From Candidatus Sumerlaeota bacterium (GTDB lineage: Bacteria > Sumerlaeota > Sumerlaeia > SLMS01 > JAHLLQ01), in NCBI GenBank assembly GCA_021772755.1, contig JAJFLJ010000224.1, positions 1-43,861 of the forward strand: a stretch of 43,861 bases of DNA, read 5' to 3'. The notes beneath the pieces were generated by a model that worked only from the letters and a program-made list of their open reading frames with translations, was not told where the DNA came from and did no database searches. The translations under genes were made by a program, and so were the position numbers. Numbering within the stretch: position 1 is the first letter of the stretch; each line of letters begins with the position of its first letter. This document shows positions 18,106-27,199 of this stretch, one piece after another.

Positions 18106-19287
18106 ATGAGCATCAGGCACGCGTCTTTCGGTCTTCTCTCGCTTTCGCTCCTCGCGTTTCCATTGTCCGTGATGGGTGGAGCGCCATTCGACTGCGGTTC
18201 GGACGGCTCCGACGGTGCGCTGTCCTTTCCCCCGAGCGGTTCGCCCACGACCGTGATCTTCGATCCCGCCGGCCTGGGAATCGACTCGGACGGCGACGGC
18301 ATCTATCACTTCACCACCATCACCATTCCGCTGAATGTGACGGTCCAGGTTCGCGCGCCGTACGTCGGGTGGCAGCCGATCCACTGGCTGGCGACGGGGA
18401 ACATCGAGATCGCCGGCGTTCTGGACCTCGACGGCGACGCGGGGCACGCGGCGCATTCCACGATCTTCCATACCCCGTCGATCCCCGGACCGGGCGGCTA
18501 TCCCGGCGGCATCGGCCAGAGCCAGCATCAGACCGCGACCGCCGGTCTCGGGCCCCAGGGCGGAGCCGCCAATTCCTCGAGCGGGGCGCATCAAACCTAC
18601 GGGAACCTCTTTCTGCAGCCATTGACGGGCGGTTCCGGAGCCGGCGGCGGGTTCGTGAATCCGCAGGCCGGCGGCGGTGCAGGCGGCGGAGCCATTCTGC
18701 TGGCGAGCAATACATCGGCGAACATCGCGGGAACCGTGCGCGCACGGGGTGGCGCTCCTGGTGCGGGCAACGGGGGTGGTTTCGGCGCCGGGGGTGGAAT
18801 TCGCATCGTTGCTCCGACGATCTCCGGAGGAGGCAGTATCAATGCCGGTGCAGCGGTCGCCAGTTCTCCGCTCTACGGACGCGTCCGGCTCGAAAGCTTT
18901 GCCGATACGTTCACAGGGGGCATAACAGGACTTCAGATTCGCCGCACCACGCTCTTGGCCGACACCTATACGCCACCGGTTTCCGGATCGAATCCAAGGG
19001 TCCGCGTCGCCACTGTCGATGGCGTGGCCGTTCCCTCGACGCCTTTCGGGTCCTTCGAAATGCCCGACGTGGAAATCGACGACGGCGGTACGATCACGTT
19101 CGTGATCGAAGCCTCCAACATCCCCGTCGGAACGGTGGTGAAGCTCTGGCTCTTCGGCGAAACCAGCATGACCCAGACCATCGACTCGACGGCGACCATC
19201 GGGACGTTCGAGAACTCGACGGCGACGGCGACGGCGACGCTTCAGCAGGGATTCACCCGCGGGTTTCCGTACGCGACCTGGAACTGA
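18106..19287 (+). CDS. Secreted Gly-rich surface-like protein, copy 2
   Basis: APFDCGSDGSDGALSFPPS...LQPLTGGSGAGGGFVNPQAGGGAGGGAILLAS; paralog of 15117..16271. Confidence 0.85.
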   Translation: MSIRHASFGLLSLSLLAFPLSVMGGAPFDCGSDGSDGALSFPPSGSPTTVIFDPAGLGIDSDGDGIYHFTTITIPLNVTVQVRAPYVGWQPIHWLATGNIEIAGVLDLDGDAGHAAHSTIFHTPSIPGPGGYPGGIGQSQHQTATAGLGPQGGAANSSSGAHQTYGNLFLQPLTGGSGAGGGFVNPQAGGGAGGGAILLASNTSANIAGTVRARGGAPGAGNGGGFGAGGGIRIVAPTISGGGSINAGAAVASSPLYGRVRLESFADTFTGGITGLQIRRTTLLADTYTPPVSGSNPRVRVATVDGVAVPSTPFGSFEMPDVEIDDGGTITFVIEASNIPVGTVVKLWLFGETSMTQTIDSTATIGTFENSTATATATLQQGFTRGFPYATWN

Positions 19288-19320
19288 CGCGCCGGACAGC
19301 CGGCGCGCCGCCGCAGTCGG

Positions 19321-20382
19321 CTACTCGATCCTGACGCCCACCGTCTGCGTGTCGTTCCAGCGTCCGCCCATCTTGATGCGCGAGGCGCCGATTTGGAACC
19401 GTCCCGCCGTCGGGCGGCTCAGTTCGATCTCGTAGATCACGAGCGCCGCCGCCGAGGCCGTTCTCTTCGGAGCCGAGACGACGAGCCCGTCGATCACGCT
19501 GAAGTCGGGAAAGACGATGTCTTCGAGCGCGACCGCTCCGGCGCCGGGGCCGCGAATCGTCAGCTGGTAGGTGAACGGCGCGCCGGGGGAGACGGACTCC
19601 TCCGCGATGCGGGCGGTGGCGAAGATTTCCGTGCCCAACACCTCTTCCGGCGTGGGAAGCTCGATGGGCTCGGCGCCGTACTGGCGAATCCGTTCGCGAA
19701 CGCGCTCGCTGAACTCCTCCCAGGGAAAGTGATCGCCGGGATCGCTCTTGTTCCAGGGCTGCACCTGGTAGTGCCCCACCAGCCCGTGGCCCGTGAAGCG
19801 CTTGTTGTCGTCGTCGATCGCGATGCTGTAGGGACCCTCGTAGGCGGTGCCCTCGGGATGATAGGCGGGAATCTCCCACTTGACGCACAGGTACGCGCAG
19901 AGCTCGACGAGCGATTCCAGAAGCTCCGGCGTCCACGTCTCCGGACGGCTGCTCCATCCGGCGCACTCGATGCCGAACGCCCGCCCGTTATAGTACGTCT
20001 GCGTGTGCGCGACGTCGGACTCGTTCACCATCTGGCAGATCTCGCCGTTGCGGCCCATGACGTAGTGGGCGCTGACGTTGCGGTCGTTCGCCTTGAAGTA
20101 GTTGATGACGCCCCGGAAGTTGTTCTCCTGGTTTTCCACGTGGGAGAGCTCCTTCTTATAGCCGCCCTCCGTTGTGTGGATGACGATCGCGGTCACCGAC
20201 TCGGGGGTGCGTTCGCCCTTTCGGAACGGGCCCGCCGGAACCCAGGCCATATGCGGTGGCGGCGGAGAGGGAATCTCCCACGCCCAGTCCGCCATCGGGT
20301 CGCTTGGCGCGGAGCGGTGCGCGCATGAACTGAGTCCCGCAGCGGCCAGAACGAACGCTGCGAGCAGAATCAGGTGTTTCAT
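19321..20382 (-). CDS. N-acetylmuramoyl-L-alanine amidase (amidase_2/AmpD-like), lipoprotein
   Basis: Lipobox LSSC after a signal peptide; VTAIVIHTTEGG, SAHYVMGRNGEICQMV, AFGIECAGW, FTGHGLVGHYQVQPWNKSDPGDHF. Confidence 0.88.
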   Translation of the reverse strand: MKHLILLAAFVLAAAGLSSCAHRSAPSDPMADWAWEIPSPPPPHMAWVPAGPFRKGERTPESVTAIVIHTTEGGYKKELSHVENQENNFRGVINYFKANDRNVSAHYVMGRNGEICQMVNESDVAHTQTYYNGRAFGIECAGWSSRPETWTPELLESLVELCAYLCVKWEIPAYHPEGTAYEGPYSIAIDDDNKRFTGHGLVGHYQVQPWNKSDPGDHFPWEEFSERVRERIRQYGAEPIELPTPEEVLGTEIFATARIAEESVSPGAPFTYQLTIRGPGAGAVALEDIVFPDFSVIDGLVVSAPKRTASAAALVIYEIELSRPTAGRFQIGASRIKMGGRWNDTQTVGVRIE

Positions 20383-20445
20383 GTGAATCTCCCTCTCTCG
20401 GGAATTGGGTTCTGAAAGGTGGTCTTGCGGGACGAACGGCGAATC

Positions 20446-21960
20446 TCAATAGCAGCCCCAGTACGTTCCCTCCGGAGCCTCGCCGATCGTGTCCGCCTTG
20501 AAGTTGTCCGCCCGGGTGCCGAGGATGTTCGCGTTCGTGGCGAAGAACTCGTGATAGCCGATGCCGCAGACGCCTGCCGCGTGCGTCCCGTCGGTCGTTT
20601 CCAGAACCGGCTGCCCGTCCACGATGAACGCAAGGGACGAACCGACGGCTTCGATGCGGAGCTTTCGCCACGCGGTGCCGGTCATGAACAGCGGTGCGGC
20701 GAGCAGATCCGACGGAACGCCTTCGACCGTGCGCAGGCACTGCACCCGGCCGTTCGACGAGTCCCACGTCAGCGAATAGCCGTTCGCCTCGATGCCCGCC
20801 GAGGACTCTCCCTCGAACAGGCCATTTCCATCGTCCCGCAGGAAGATGCCGACGCGTTCGAATCCGTCGGCGGAAAGTTCCGGACGGTACTGGCAGTAGA
20901 TGTCCGCTTCGACGAAGTAGTCCTGCGCCTTGACGGACCCCACGCGCGCCGTGTCGATTCCCCCGCTCGGATCGCGCACCAACAGAACGAAGCCGTCGCC
21001 GCCCGGCGAAGCGGGGGAGAGCGGGACGACCGTGTGGGTGGCGAAGCGGTCGGTCCACGAGTCCAGTTCGCGACCGGTGGAGGGAAAGCCGTCGGCGAGG
21101 GGAAAGCCGGCCTCCGGCGCGATCGGATAGCGCGGCGACGCCATCGCGCCCTCGTCGCTCAGAATCGCGGAAAGAACCGGGTGGGCAAGGACCTCCTGGA
21201 CCGTCGTCGCTTCGCCATCGAGGATCATCTCCGAGGCGACCAGGCGGATGCCGTGGCTGTAGTCGGCGTACGTGTCGCCGTGCCCGAGATAGAGCGGCTG
21301 GATCGGATTCCCCGCGAGATAGTGCCAGCCGTAGATCGCCACCCTGTTCGCGTACTGGGGGAGATAGAGCTGCGGCGTGATGACGACGTCCTTCTTGTGG
21401 CCAGCGGTCAGGTTGCCGCGCACCGCGGAAATGGCGTCGAGCTGACCCTCCACCGTCACGTTGTGTGCCCAGAAGACCGGCACCGTCGTCATCGCGGGAC
21501 TCGGCGGAATCGGCGACGGCGCGATCTTCGTCTGGGCCGCGGTCCAGACGAGATTCGTCATGCGCCGCGTGGTGAGAACCGTCCCCGTCACGTCGGCAAG
21601 CCGCTGCGCCAGAATCGGCGTCATCGGCGTGCGAAAGAAATCGTCGTCGCTTCCCACGCCCAGATAGTCCGGCAGCACATGGATCGTCGCCTGGTGCGGC
21701 GTCTGCCCGATGTTCGTCTGGAACGTGACGGGCTTGAACGTGCGCAACCATTCGGGGACGTTGCCGGAGGAGATCGCGGCGCAGATGGCGTCCTCGCGCT
21801 GCGCGCGCGCCAGACTCTCGATCTGGGTCTTGAATTCCGAGCCGGTCGGGGCGTTGGGATCGCGGGGCGGAAGGTCGATGATGGGCTGGGCGGAGAGCGC
21901 CGATCCCAGAAGGACCGCGAGCGCGATGCCCGGAACGAAGAGGTGGCGGGAGATTATCAT
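20446..21960 (-). CDS. Secreted protein of unknown function with a possible LamG/DUF1080-like C-terminal module
   Basis: Signal peptide MIISRHLFVPGIALAVLLGSALSA; C-terminal VQCLRTVEGV...WRKLRIEAVGSSLAFIVDGQPVLETTDGTHAAGVCGIGY resembles a beta-sandwich carbohydrate-binding fold. Confidence 0.75.
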   Translation of the reverse strand: MIISRHLFVPGIALAVLLGSALSAQPIIDLPPRDPNAPTGSEFKTQIESLARAQREDAICAAISSGNVPEWLRTFKPVTFQTNIGQTPHQATIHVLPDYLGVGSDDDFFRTPMTPILAQRLADVTGTVLTTRRMTNLVWTAAQTKIAPSPIPPSPAMTTVPVFWAHNVTVEGQLDAISAVRGNLTAGHKKDVVITPQLYLPQYANRVAIYGWHYLAGNPIQPLYLGHGDTYADYSHGIRLVASEMILDGEATTVQEVLAHPVLSAILSDEGAMASPRYPIAPEAGFPLADGFPSTGRELDSWTDRFATHTVVPLSPASPGGDGFVLLVRDPSGGIDTARVGSVKAQDYFVEADIYCQYRPELSADGFERVGIFLRDDGNGLFEGESSAGIEANGYSLTWDSSNGRVQCLRTVEGVPSDLLAAPLFMTGTAWRKLRIEAVGSSLAFIVDGQPVLETTDGTHAAGVCGIGYHEFFATNANILGTRADNFKADTIGEAPEGTYWGCY

Positions 21961-22061
21961 GCCTTGAAGGTATCCGGACGCGGCCAACGCAGCAAGCGCA
22001 GAAACGCCCTTCCCTGCGCATCGGGCTTGTTCCCCCGGCAGAGGGTCGCCCCAATGGGGCC

Positions 22062-23549
22062 ATGCGCTCCCGAACCTCCCGAAGTCCCCGGCTCTGGCTG
22101 GTCTGGCCGATCCTCGTGCTCGCGGCGGGGCTCTTCTACCGGGGTCCGGCGCCCTGGCATTCGAACTGGGACAATTTCGCGTACCTGGACGCCGCACTGA
22201 CGGGAAAGGGATTCGTTCCGCTCGGTTTCGGGCGGCCGCTCTTCTGCGGCATCGGCAAGGTATTCGCCCCCTTCTCGCGCAACATGATCCCGGCGGACCC
22301 CTTCGCGATCTACCGCGTCTGGTCGGGGATCGGCGTTCTGTTCTTCGCGGCGAGTCTCGCCCTGCTTCTCCGCGCGCTCGCACGGCGCTTCGGAGATGCT
22401 TCCGCACTGGCGTTCGGAGCCTTCTGCGTTCTGCACACCGAATCGCTCGAGCTTTGGATGGAGGTCTGGCCCGAGAACTGGGCGCGCGCCCTCGGGTTCG
22501 TCTGCGTGTCCTGCCTGCTGGTACGGTCGCACCGCCGCCGGACGTGGCTCGCCGCATCCCTGGCGGCGGCCCTCGCGATGGTGTGGATCAAGGAAACCGC
22601 CGTGCCTTTCGTTCCCGGGCTGGCGGTGATCGTGTTCGCGACGCAGAGTGGCAGCCTTCGCCGGCGGTTCGCCGTCGCGTTCGGCTGGCTCGCGGTCGCG
22701 GGTCTCGCCGGCGGGCTCTTTCACCTGGTCACGCCCTTCCTCGTCGATGGTCTCGCCGAAGCCCAGCGCGACTGGCTCGCCTATCAGTACAAGGGCGACG
22801 AAGCCGTCGTGCCCGGACTCGACCAGATCGTCGCGAACACCAACGAGATCGCACGGACGCTCTGGCTTTCCCCCTGGCACGTCGCGTTCGCCGGTGCCGG
22901 TCTCGCGTTCGGCGTCGCAACGCTGGTTCGGCGGCGCAGCTTCGACGCCGTGTTCTGGACGGTCGCGTCCGCCTGCACGATGATCGCCGGCGCGTGGGCG
23001 TTCGTGACGGTTTCCGGAGCGACCATCGGCATGGCGCGCTACTCGCGCGAGTTCGCTCCCGCCTTGGGAATGCTCGCGATCGTTCCCCTTCTGCCGAGGG
23101 GCGGTTCCGCCCGGCGCGCCACCACCGGACAGCGCGTGTTCGCTGTCGCGATGGCCGTCGTTTTCGCCGCGACCTTCAATACCGGCCAGATGCGATGGCG
23201 CACCGAGAGCGAAACCAACGACTACCGCCGCTATCTCGCGATGCAGACCCTTCGCTACGAGCCCATCGCCCTGATCGCGGGCAACGACGCCTGGGCCGCC
23301 CACTTCGTCCAGTCCCACACCGTGTCGGGACAGGAGAACCACCGCTGGGCGATCCTTTGGGGGACGGAAGCGGACGGCTTTCCGACGCAGGCCTGGATCG
23401 ACGAACAGCAGGCCGCCGGGCGCCGCTTCGCCGTCCACGATTCCGTTCCGCCGCGCGCCGGTCTCTCGATGGAGGAATACTGCGCGCGCCTGCCCGGAAC
23501 CTACGCGCAGCACACGTCGGGGTGGACGATTCGCCAGTCGGCTGAATAG
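22062..23549 (+). CDS. Polytopic membrane protein, GT-C/PMT-like glycosyltransferase
   Basis: 495 aa with about 10 hydrophobic segments; WDNFAYLDAALTGKGFVPLGFGRPLF. Confidence 0.65.
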   Translation: MRSRTSRSPRLWLVWPILVLAAGLFYRGPAPWHSNWDNFAYLDAALTGKGFVPLGFGRPLFCGIGKVFAPFSRNMIPADPFAIYRVWSGIGVLFFAASLALLLRALARRFGDASALAFGAFCVLHTESLELWMEVWPENWARALGFVCVSCLLVRSHRRRTWLAASLAAALAMVWIKETAVPFVPGLAVIVFATQSGSLRRRFAVAFGWLAVAGLAGGLFHLVTPFLVDGLAEAQRDWLAYQYKGDEAVVPGLDQIVANTNEIARTLWLSPWHVAFAGAGLAFGVATLVRRRSFDAVFWTVASACTMIAGAWAFVTVSGATIGMARYSREFAPALGMLAIVPLLPRGGSARRATTGQRVFAVAMAVVFAATFNTGQMRWRTESETNDYRRYLAMQTLRYEPIALIAGNDAWAAHFVQSHTVSGQENHRWAILWGTEADGFPTQAWIDEQQAAGRRFAVHDSVPPRAGLSMEEYCARLPGTYAQHTSGWTIRQSAE

Positions 23550-23558
23550 TGGAGCGCC

Positions 23559-25367
23559 CTACAGTCCGCTGCGCGGAACCTCGACCTTCACGGCGAGGCG
23601 GTTCTCCTCGTGGATCATCCGCAGAATGCCCTCCGGCAGACCGGCGGGATCGTTGCGATAGTGCTCGCGCACGGAGTCGATCAGCTCGCGCGTGACCTTC
23701 TTGTGGTGGCGCTTCTTCAGTCTCGCCGCGATCTGCCGCGCCGCGAGCGCCGGATCGCCCAGCGGATGCGCGTCCGCGAGAATCTCCGGCAGCAGCGCCG
23801 GGTCGCCCGGAAGCGCACCGGCGGACTCCGCCTCCGCGATCAGCGCCGCAGCCTCTCCGTCGTGCGACAGAAGGAACAGTATCCAGGGGTCGAGCCTCGC
23901 ATCGGAAAGCCACGACACGTCCAGTTCCGCGCGCAACACGTCGAGCGCCTTCTCGCTCTCGAGCATCAGTTTCAGCGCGAACCGTTCGGTCGGATCGAGC
24001 GGCGCGCGCTGGGGCGGCCCGGGCTCGTCGGCGCGATCCTCGTAGCGCGGACGCTTCTCGGCGGAGATGCGCTGGATCGTTCGCAGCACCGCCTCGCGCG
24101 GCAGCGTCCCCAGATACGTCAGCAGGCGGTTCAGACCCGCCGCGCGCTGTGCCTCGCCGGCCATCGCGTTCAGGAGCGGCGCGGCCTTCTCCACCAGTTC
24201 CGCCTGTCCCGCGAGCGTCGCCAGGTCCTCCGCCTTCGCGAAGATATCCAGTGCGAAGTCGAAGTACTCGCGCGCGGAGTGGACCAGTGCGGCGAGCGCG
24301 TCGGCGCCCTCGCGCTGCAGGAACGTGTCGGGGTCGTCCTCCTTCGGAAGAAGGATCACGCGCGTGTCGATGCCCGCGCCCAGGAGCGCCTCGCCCGCCC
24401 GCAGCATGGCGTTTCGCCCCGCGTCGTCGCCGTCGTAGAGGAACACCACGCGCGAGGCATAGCGCTTGATCAGCCGCGCCTGCTCCGGCGTCAGCGCCGT
24501 GCCCAAGCTCGCGATCGCCTGGCCGAACCCGTAGCGGTGCGCCATGATGGCGTCCATGTAGCCTTCGGTGACGATCGCGTACCCGGTGTCGCCGATGGAC
24601 TTGCCGGCGACGTCCAGGCCATAGAGCGTTCGTCCCTTGTGATAGAGCGGCGTTTCCGGCGAGTTGAGATACTTGGCGTCGTCGGAGTCCTCCGCCAGGC
24701 GGCGCCCGCCGAACCCGACGACGCGTCCCAGATGGTCGCGAATCGGAAAGATCAGCCGGTTGCGCAACCGGTCGTAGACGGTGCCGCGCTCCTCGTGGCG
24801 CTTGCAGAGACCCGCCTCCACCAGGATGTCGTCGCTGTATCCCTGCGCGTTCGCCGCCGTCTTCAGCGCCGCCCACTCCGCCGGCGCCGCGCCCAGAGAG
24901 AACTTCTCGGCGAGTTCCGGCGTGATCCCGCGCTTCTCCATGTAGGTGCTCGCGACGGGATGGCGGTTGCCGGTCAGGTTGGCGCGATACCACGTCAGCG
25001 CGAAATCGTTGACGGAATGCAGCGCGCGCCGGCGCTCCTCGTCCCCGTCGCGGGGGCCCGAGCGCGGCCCCGCGGCCGGCAACTCGATGCCCAGGTCCTT
25101 CGCCAGATCGCGAAGCGCCTCGATGAACTCCAGCCGCTCGGTGTGCATCAGGAAGTCGATGACCGACCCGCCGGCCTTGCAGCCGAAACAGTGGTAGATG
25201 CCCTTCGACGGAACGACGTGGAACGAGGGCGTCTTCTCCTTATGGAACGGGCAGAGGCCCTTGTAGGAATTCCCGGCCTTGTGGAGCGCCACCGTCCGCC
25301 CCACGACCGCCACGATGTCGGCCTGTTCCTTCACCTGGCGGATGACGTCTTTGAGCGAGGGGGCCAT
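23559..25367 (-). CDS. dnaG: DNA primase
   Basis: CHC2 zinc motif CPFHKEKTPSFHVVPSKGIYHCFGCKAGG; TOPRIM AIVTEGYMDAI and VVFLYDGDDAGRNAM. Confidence 0.96.
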   Translation of the reverse strand: MAPSLKDVIRQVKEQADIVAVVGRTVALHKAGNSYKGLCPFHKEKTPSFHVVPSKGIYHCFGCKAGGSVIDFLMHTERLEFIEALRDLAKDLGIELPAAGPRSGPRDGDEERRRALHSVNDFALTWYRANLTGNRHPVASTYMEKRGITPELAEKFSLGAAPAEWAALKTAANAQGYSDDILVEAGLCKRHEERGTVYDRLRNRLIFPIRDHLGRVVGFGGRRLAEDSDDAKYLNSPETPLYHKGRTLYGLDVAGKSIGDTGYAIVTEGYMDAIMAHRYGFGQAIASLGTALTPEQARLIKRYASRVVFLYDGDDAGRNAMLRAGEALLGAGIDTRVILLPKEDDPDTFLQREGADALAALVHSAREYFDFALDIFAKAEDLATLAGQAELVEKAAPLLNAMAGEAQRAAGLNRLLTYLGTLPREAVLRTIQRISAEKRPRYEDRADEPGPPQRAPLDPTERFALKLMLESEKALDVLRAELDVSWLSDARLDPWILFLLSHDGEAAALIAEAESAGALPGDPALLPEILADAHPLGDPALAARQIAARLKKRHHKKVTRELIDSVREHYRNDPAGLPEGILRMIHEENRLAVKVEVPRSGL

Positions 25368-25456
25368 GGGAACTCCGGTGGGAAAACCCATCGGGCCCCG
25401 GGCCGCCGGTCGCAACAGAACTCGGGGCGGCTCCGGAGACCTCGATCGGGGGTTCG

Positions 25457-26002
25457 CTACCGGACGGTCATTCCCGTGGCATCGACGATGAGAATCGCAT
25501 CGCCGGCCTCGCGGACCCTGCCCTGAACGGTGACTTCGGAACCGGGCGCGAGTCCGTTCCTTCCGCTCAGGCTTACATGGAGCGCGTTGCCGTCGGAATC
25601 GACGACCTGGACGGTGGCGCTGTTGGCCGCGATGGTCTCGCCCGGGACACAGCATGCGTCCCAGGGCGTGCCGCACTCGTCGGCGCACGCCGGAGCCTTC
25701 GCGGCGTCGGCGAGGAGGAAGACCGCGCGGTTCTCGACGAACGGTTCGCTTCGGCCCCCGACATGGCCCGTGAGGACGATGTCGTCGCCGGTCTTCGCGC
25801 TCGCGCGCGCTTCGGAAACGGAGATGGCGCCGGCCGGTTCGGCGGCCAGAAAGAAGCCGTCGGGCAGAGCCGGCGCTCGCCGGGCACCTTCCGCGGCGGA
25901 TGGAGCACTCGCTTCGGTGTTCGGCCTTTCGGCGGATGTGTCGCCGCAACCATGCAATGCGATGGCTGAGACGAGGAGAAGGAACGACGCTGTCTTTCTC
26001 AT
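25457..26002 (-). CDS. Lipoprotein with OB-fold-like domain and Cys-rich CADECGTPWDACCVP motif
   Basis: MRKTASFLLLVSAIALHGCG (lipobox); DDIVLTGHVGG...SEVTVQGRVREAGDAILIVDATGMTV. Confidence 0.7.
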   Translation of the reverse strand: MRKTASFLLLVSAIALHGCGDTSAERPNTEASAPSAAEGARRAPALPDGFFLAAEPAGAISVSEARASAKTGDDIVLTGHVGGRSEPFVENRAVFLLADAAKAPACADECGTPWDACCVPGETIAANSATVQVVDSDGNALHVSLSGRNGLAPGSEVTVQGRVREAGDAILIVDATGMTVR

Positions 26003-26031
26003 GATGCTGTCCTTTCGGAGTTCGGTCGAAT

Positions 26032-27198
26032 TCAAAGTGATTTGAGTGCTTCGGGAATCGGCATTCGCAGGCAGCGCAGAGCGGGCGGCAGGGTTCCGAC
26101 GATGCCGAGGAGGAGGCCGGCCGCTCCTCCGGCAACCAGAACGACGCTGTTCACGCTGAGCTGAAACACGCCCATCGAATACGAAACGGCGGCGCCGTGG
26201 AGAGCGAATCGCGCCACCGCGATGGCAAGAAACACGGCGATGGAGGAGGCGATCAGCGCCTCCTGGACGAGGCTCGCCACGATCGCCCGGCGCGTGTAGC
26301 CAAGCGACTGAAGCATTCCGATCTCGCGCACCCGCGCGGCGAACGCGCTGTAGAGAGTATTGAGTCCGCCGAGAATCCCGGCGTTCGCGGCCAGAATGGC
26401 AGTCGCCCAGATCATGACCTGAATCGGACGGTAGAACCGCAGCAGCGAGGCGTAGTAGTCGGCTTCGCGCACGACGGACAGTTCCAGGTCCACGCGCATC
26501 TTCGTGAAGGCATCGACGTCGGCGAACTCGGCGCTTCCCAACCGCGCGACGACGCAGGAGAGGCCGTCGCGCTTCGTGGCGACCTGCAGGTCCGTCAGCG
26601 GCATCCAGAGTTCGGCGTCCATCACCGTGCCGCGCGCCTCGAAACGGCCGACGACCGTCCAGGGCTCCCCTTCGAACCACAGGGACTCGCCGATTTCCAG
26701 CGCCGATTCCGGCAGGCCCATCTTCTCCGCGGCGAGGCTTCCCGCGACGATCTCATTCCCGCCGGACCGGGGAGCGCGGCCCTCCACGATCTCGACGCGC
26801 TCGTGGACGAGAAACGCGCCGGGAGTGACTCCCCGCACGACGGCGCGCAGTTCCTCGGGCGAATCCTCTTCGGCGAAGAGAATCAATGCCGAGAGGATTT
26901 CCGGCGAGAGGTGCGCCACGCCTTCCGTGGCATGGATGCCGGGAAGGCTGGCACTGAGGATCCCCGGAGTCGTCGCGGGAATCTCACTGCGCTCGATGCT
27001 CTCCTCGCTGCCTGCGGCGAGCAGAATGACGTTGCGCGAGTCGTTGCGAACGGAAAGGGACGAGCGCATGCCCTCCACGAACGCTGCTGCGGAGACGACC
27101 AGCAGGACGACGAGCGCGTTGCCCAGCAGGATCGCCGCGAAGCGCCGCGGAGACCGTCCCAGGTTGCGAACCGCGTAGTCGAACGGAAGAAGTCTCAT
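26032..27198 (-). CDS. FtsX/MacB-type ABC transporter permease
   Basis: 388 aa; FDYAVRNLGRSPRRFAAILLGNALVV, REIGMLQSLGYTRRAIVASLVQEALI. Confidence 0.88.
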   Translation of the reverse strand: MRLLPFDYAVRNLGRSPRRFAAILLGNALVVLLVVSAAAFVEGMRSSLSVRNDSRNVILLAAGSEESIERSEIPATTPGILSASLPGIHATEGVAHLSPEILSALILFAEEDSPEELRAVVRGVTPGAFLVHERVEIVEGRAPRSGGNEIVAGSLAAEKMGLPESALEIGESLWFEGEPWTVVGRFEARGTVMDAELWMPLTDLQVATKRDGLSCVVARLGSAEFADVDAFTKMRVDLELSVVREADYYASLLRFYRPIQVMIWATAILAANAGILGGLNTLYSAFAARVREIGMLQSLGYTRRAIVASLVQEALIASSIAVFLAIAVARFALHGAAVSYSMGVFQLSVNSVVLVAGGAAGLLLGIVGTLPPALRCLRMPIPEALKSL

Positions 27199-27199
27199 G

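Noticed and set aside
16256-18106. 616-aa minus-strand ORF with Ser/Pro repeats
   Set aside because: Antisense of the deacetylase and TSP3 copy 2; the Ser-rich pattern is the complement of the DGD repeats.
19289-19306. GCGCCGG-ACAG-CCGGCGC hairpin between convergent genes as a terminator
   Set aside because: Stem is perfect but there is no T-tract on either side; not called as a terminator.
20419-22200. 593-aa plus-strand ORF
   Set aside because: Antisense to the secreted protein at 20446-21960.
23610-25526. 638-aa plus-strand ORF
   Set aside because: Antisense shadow of dnaG.
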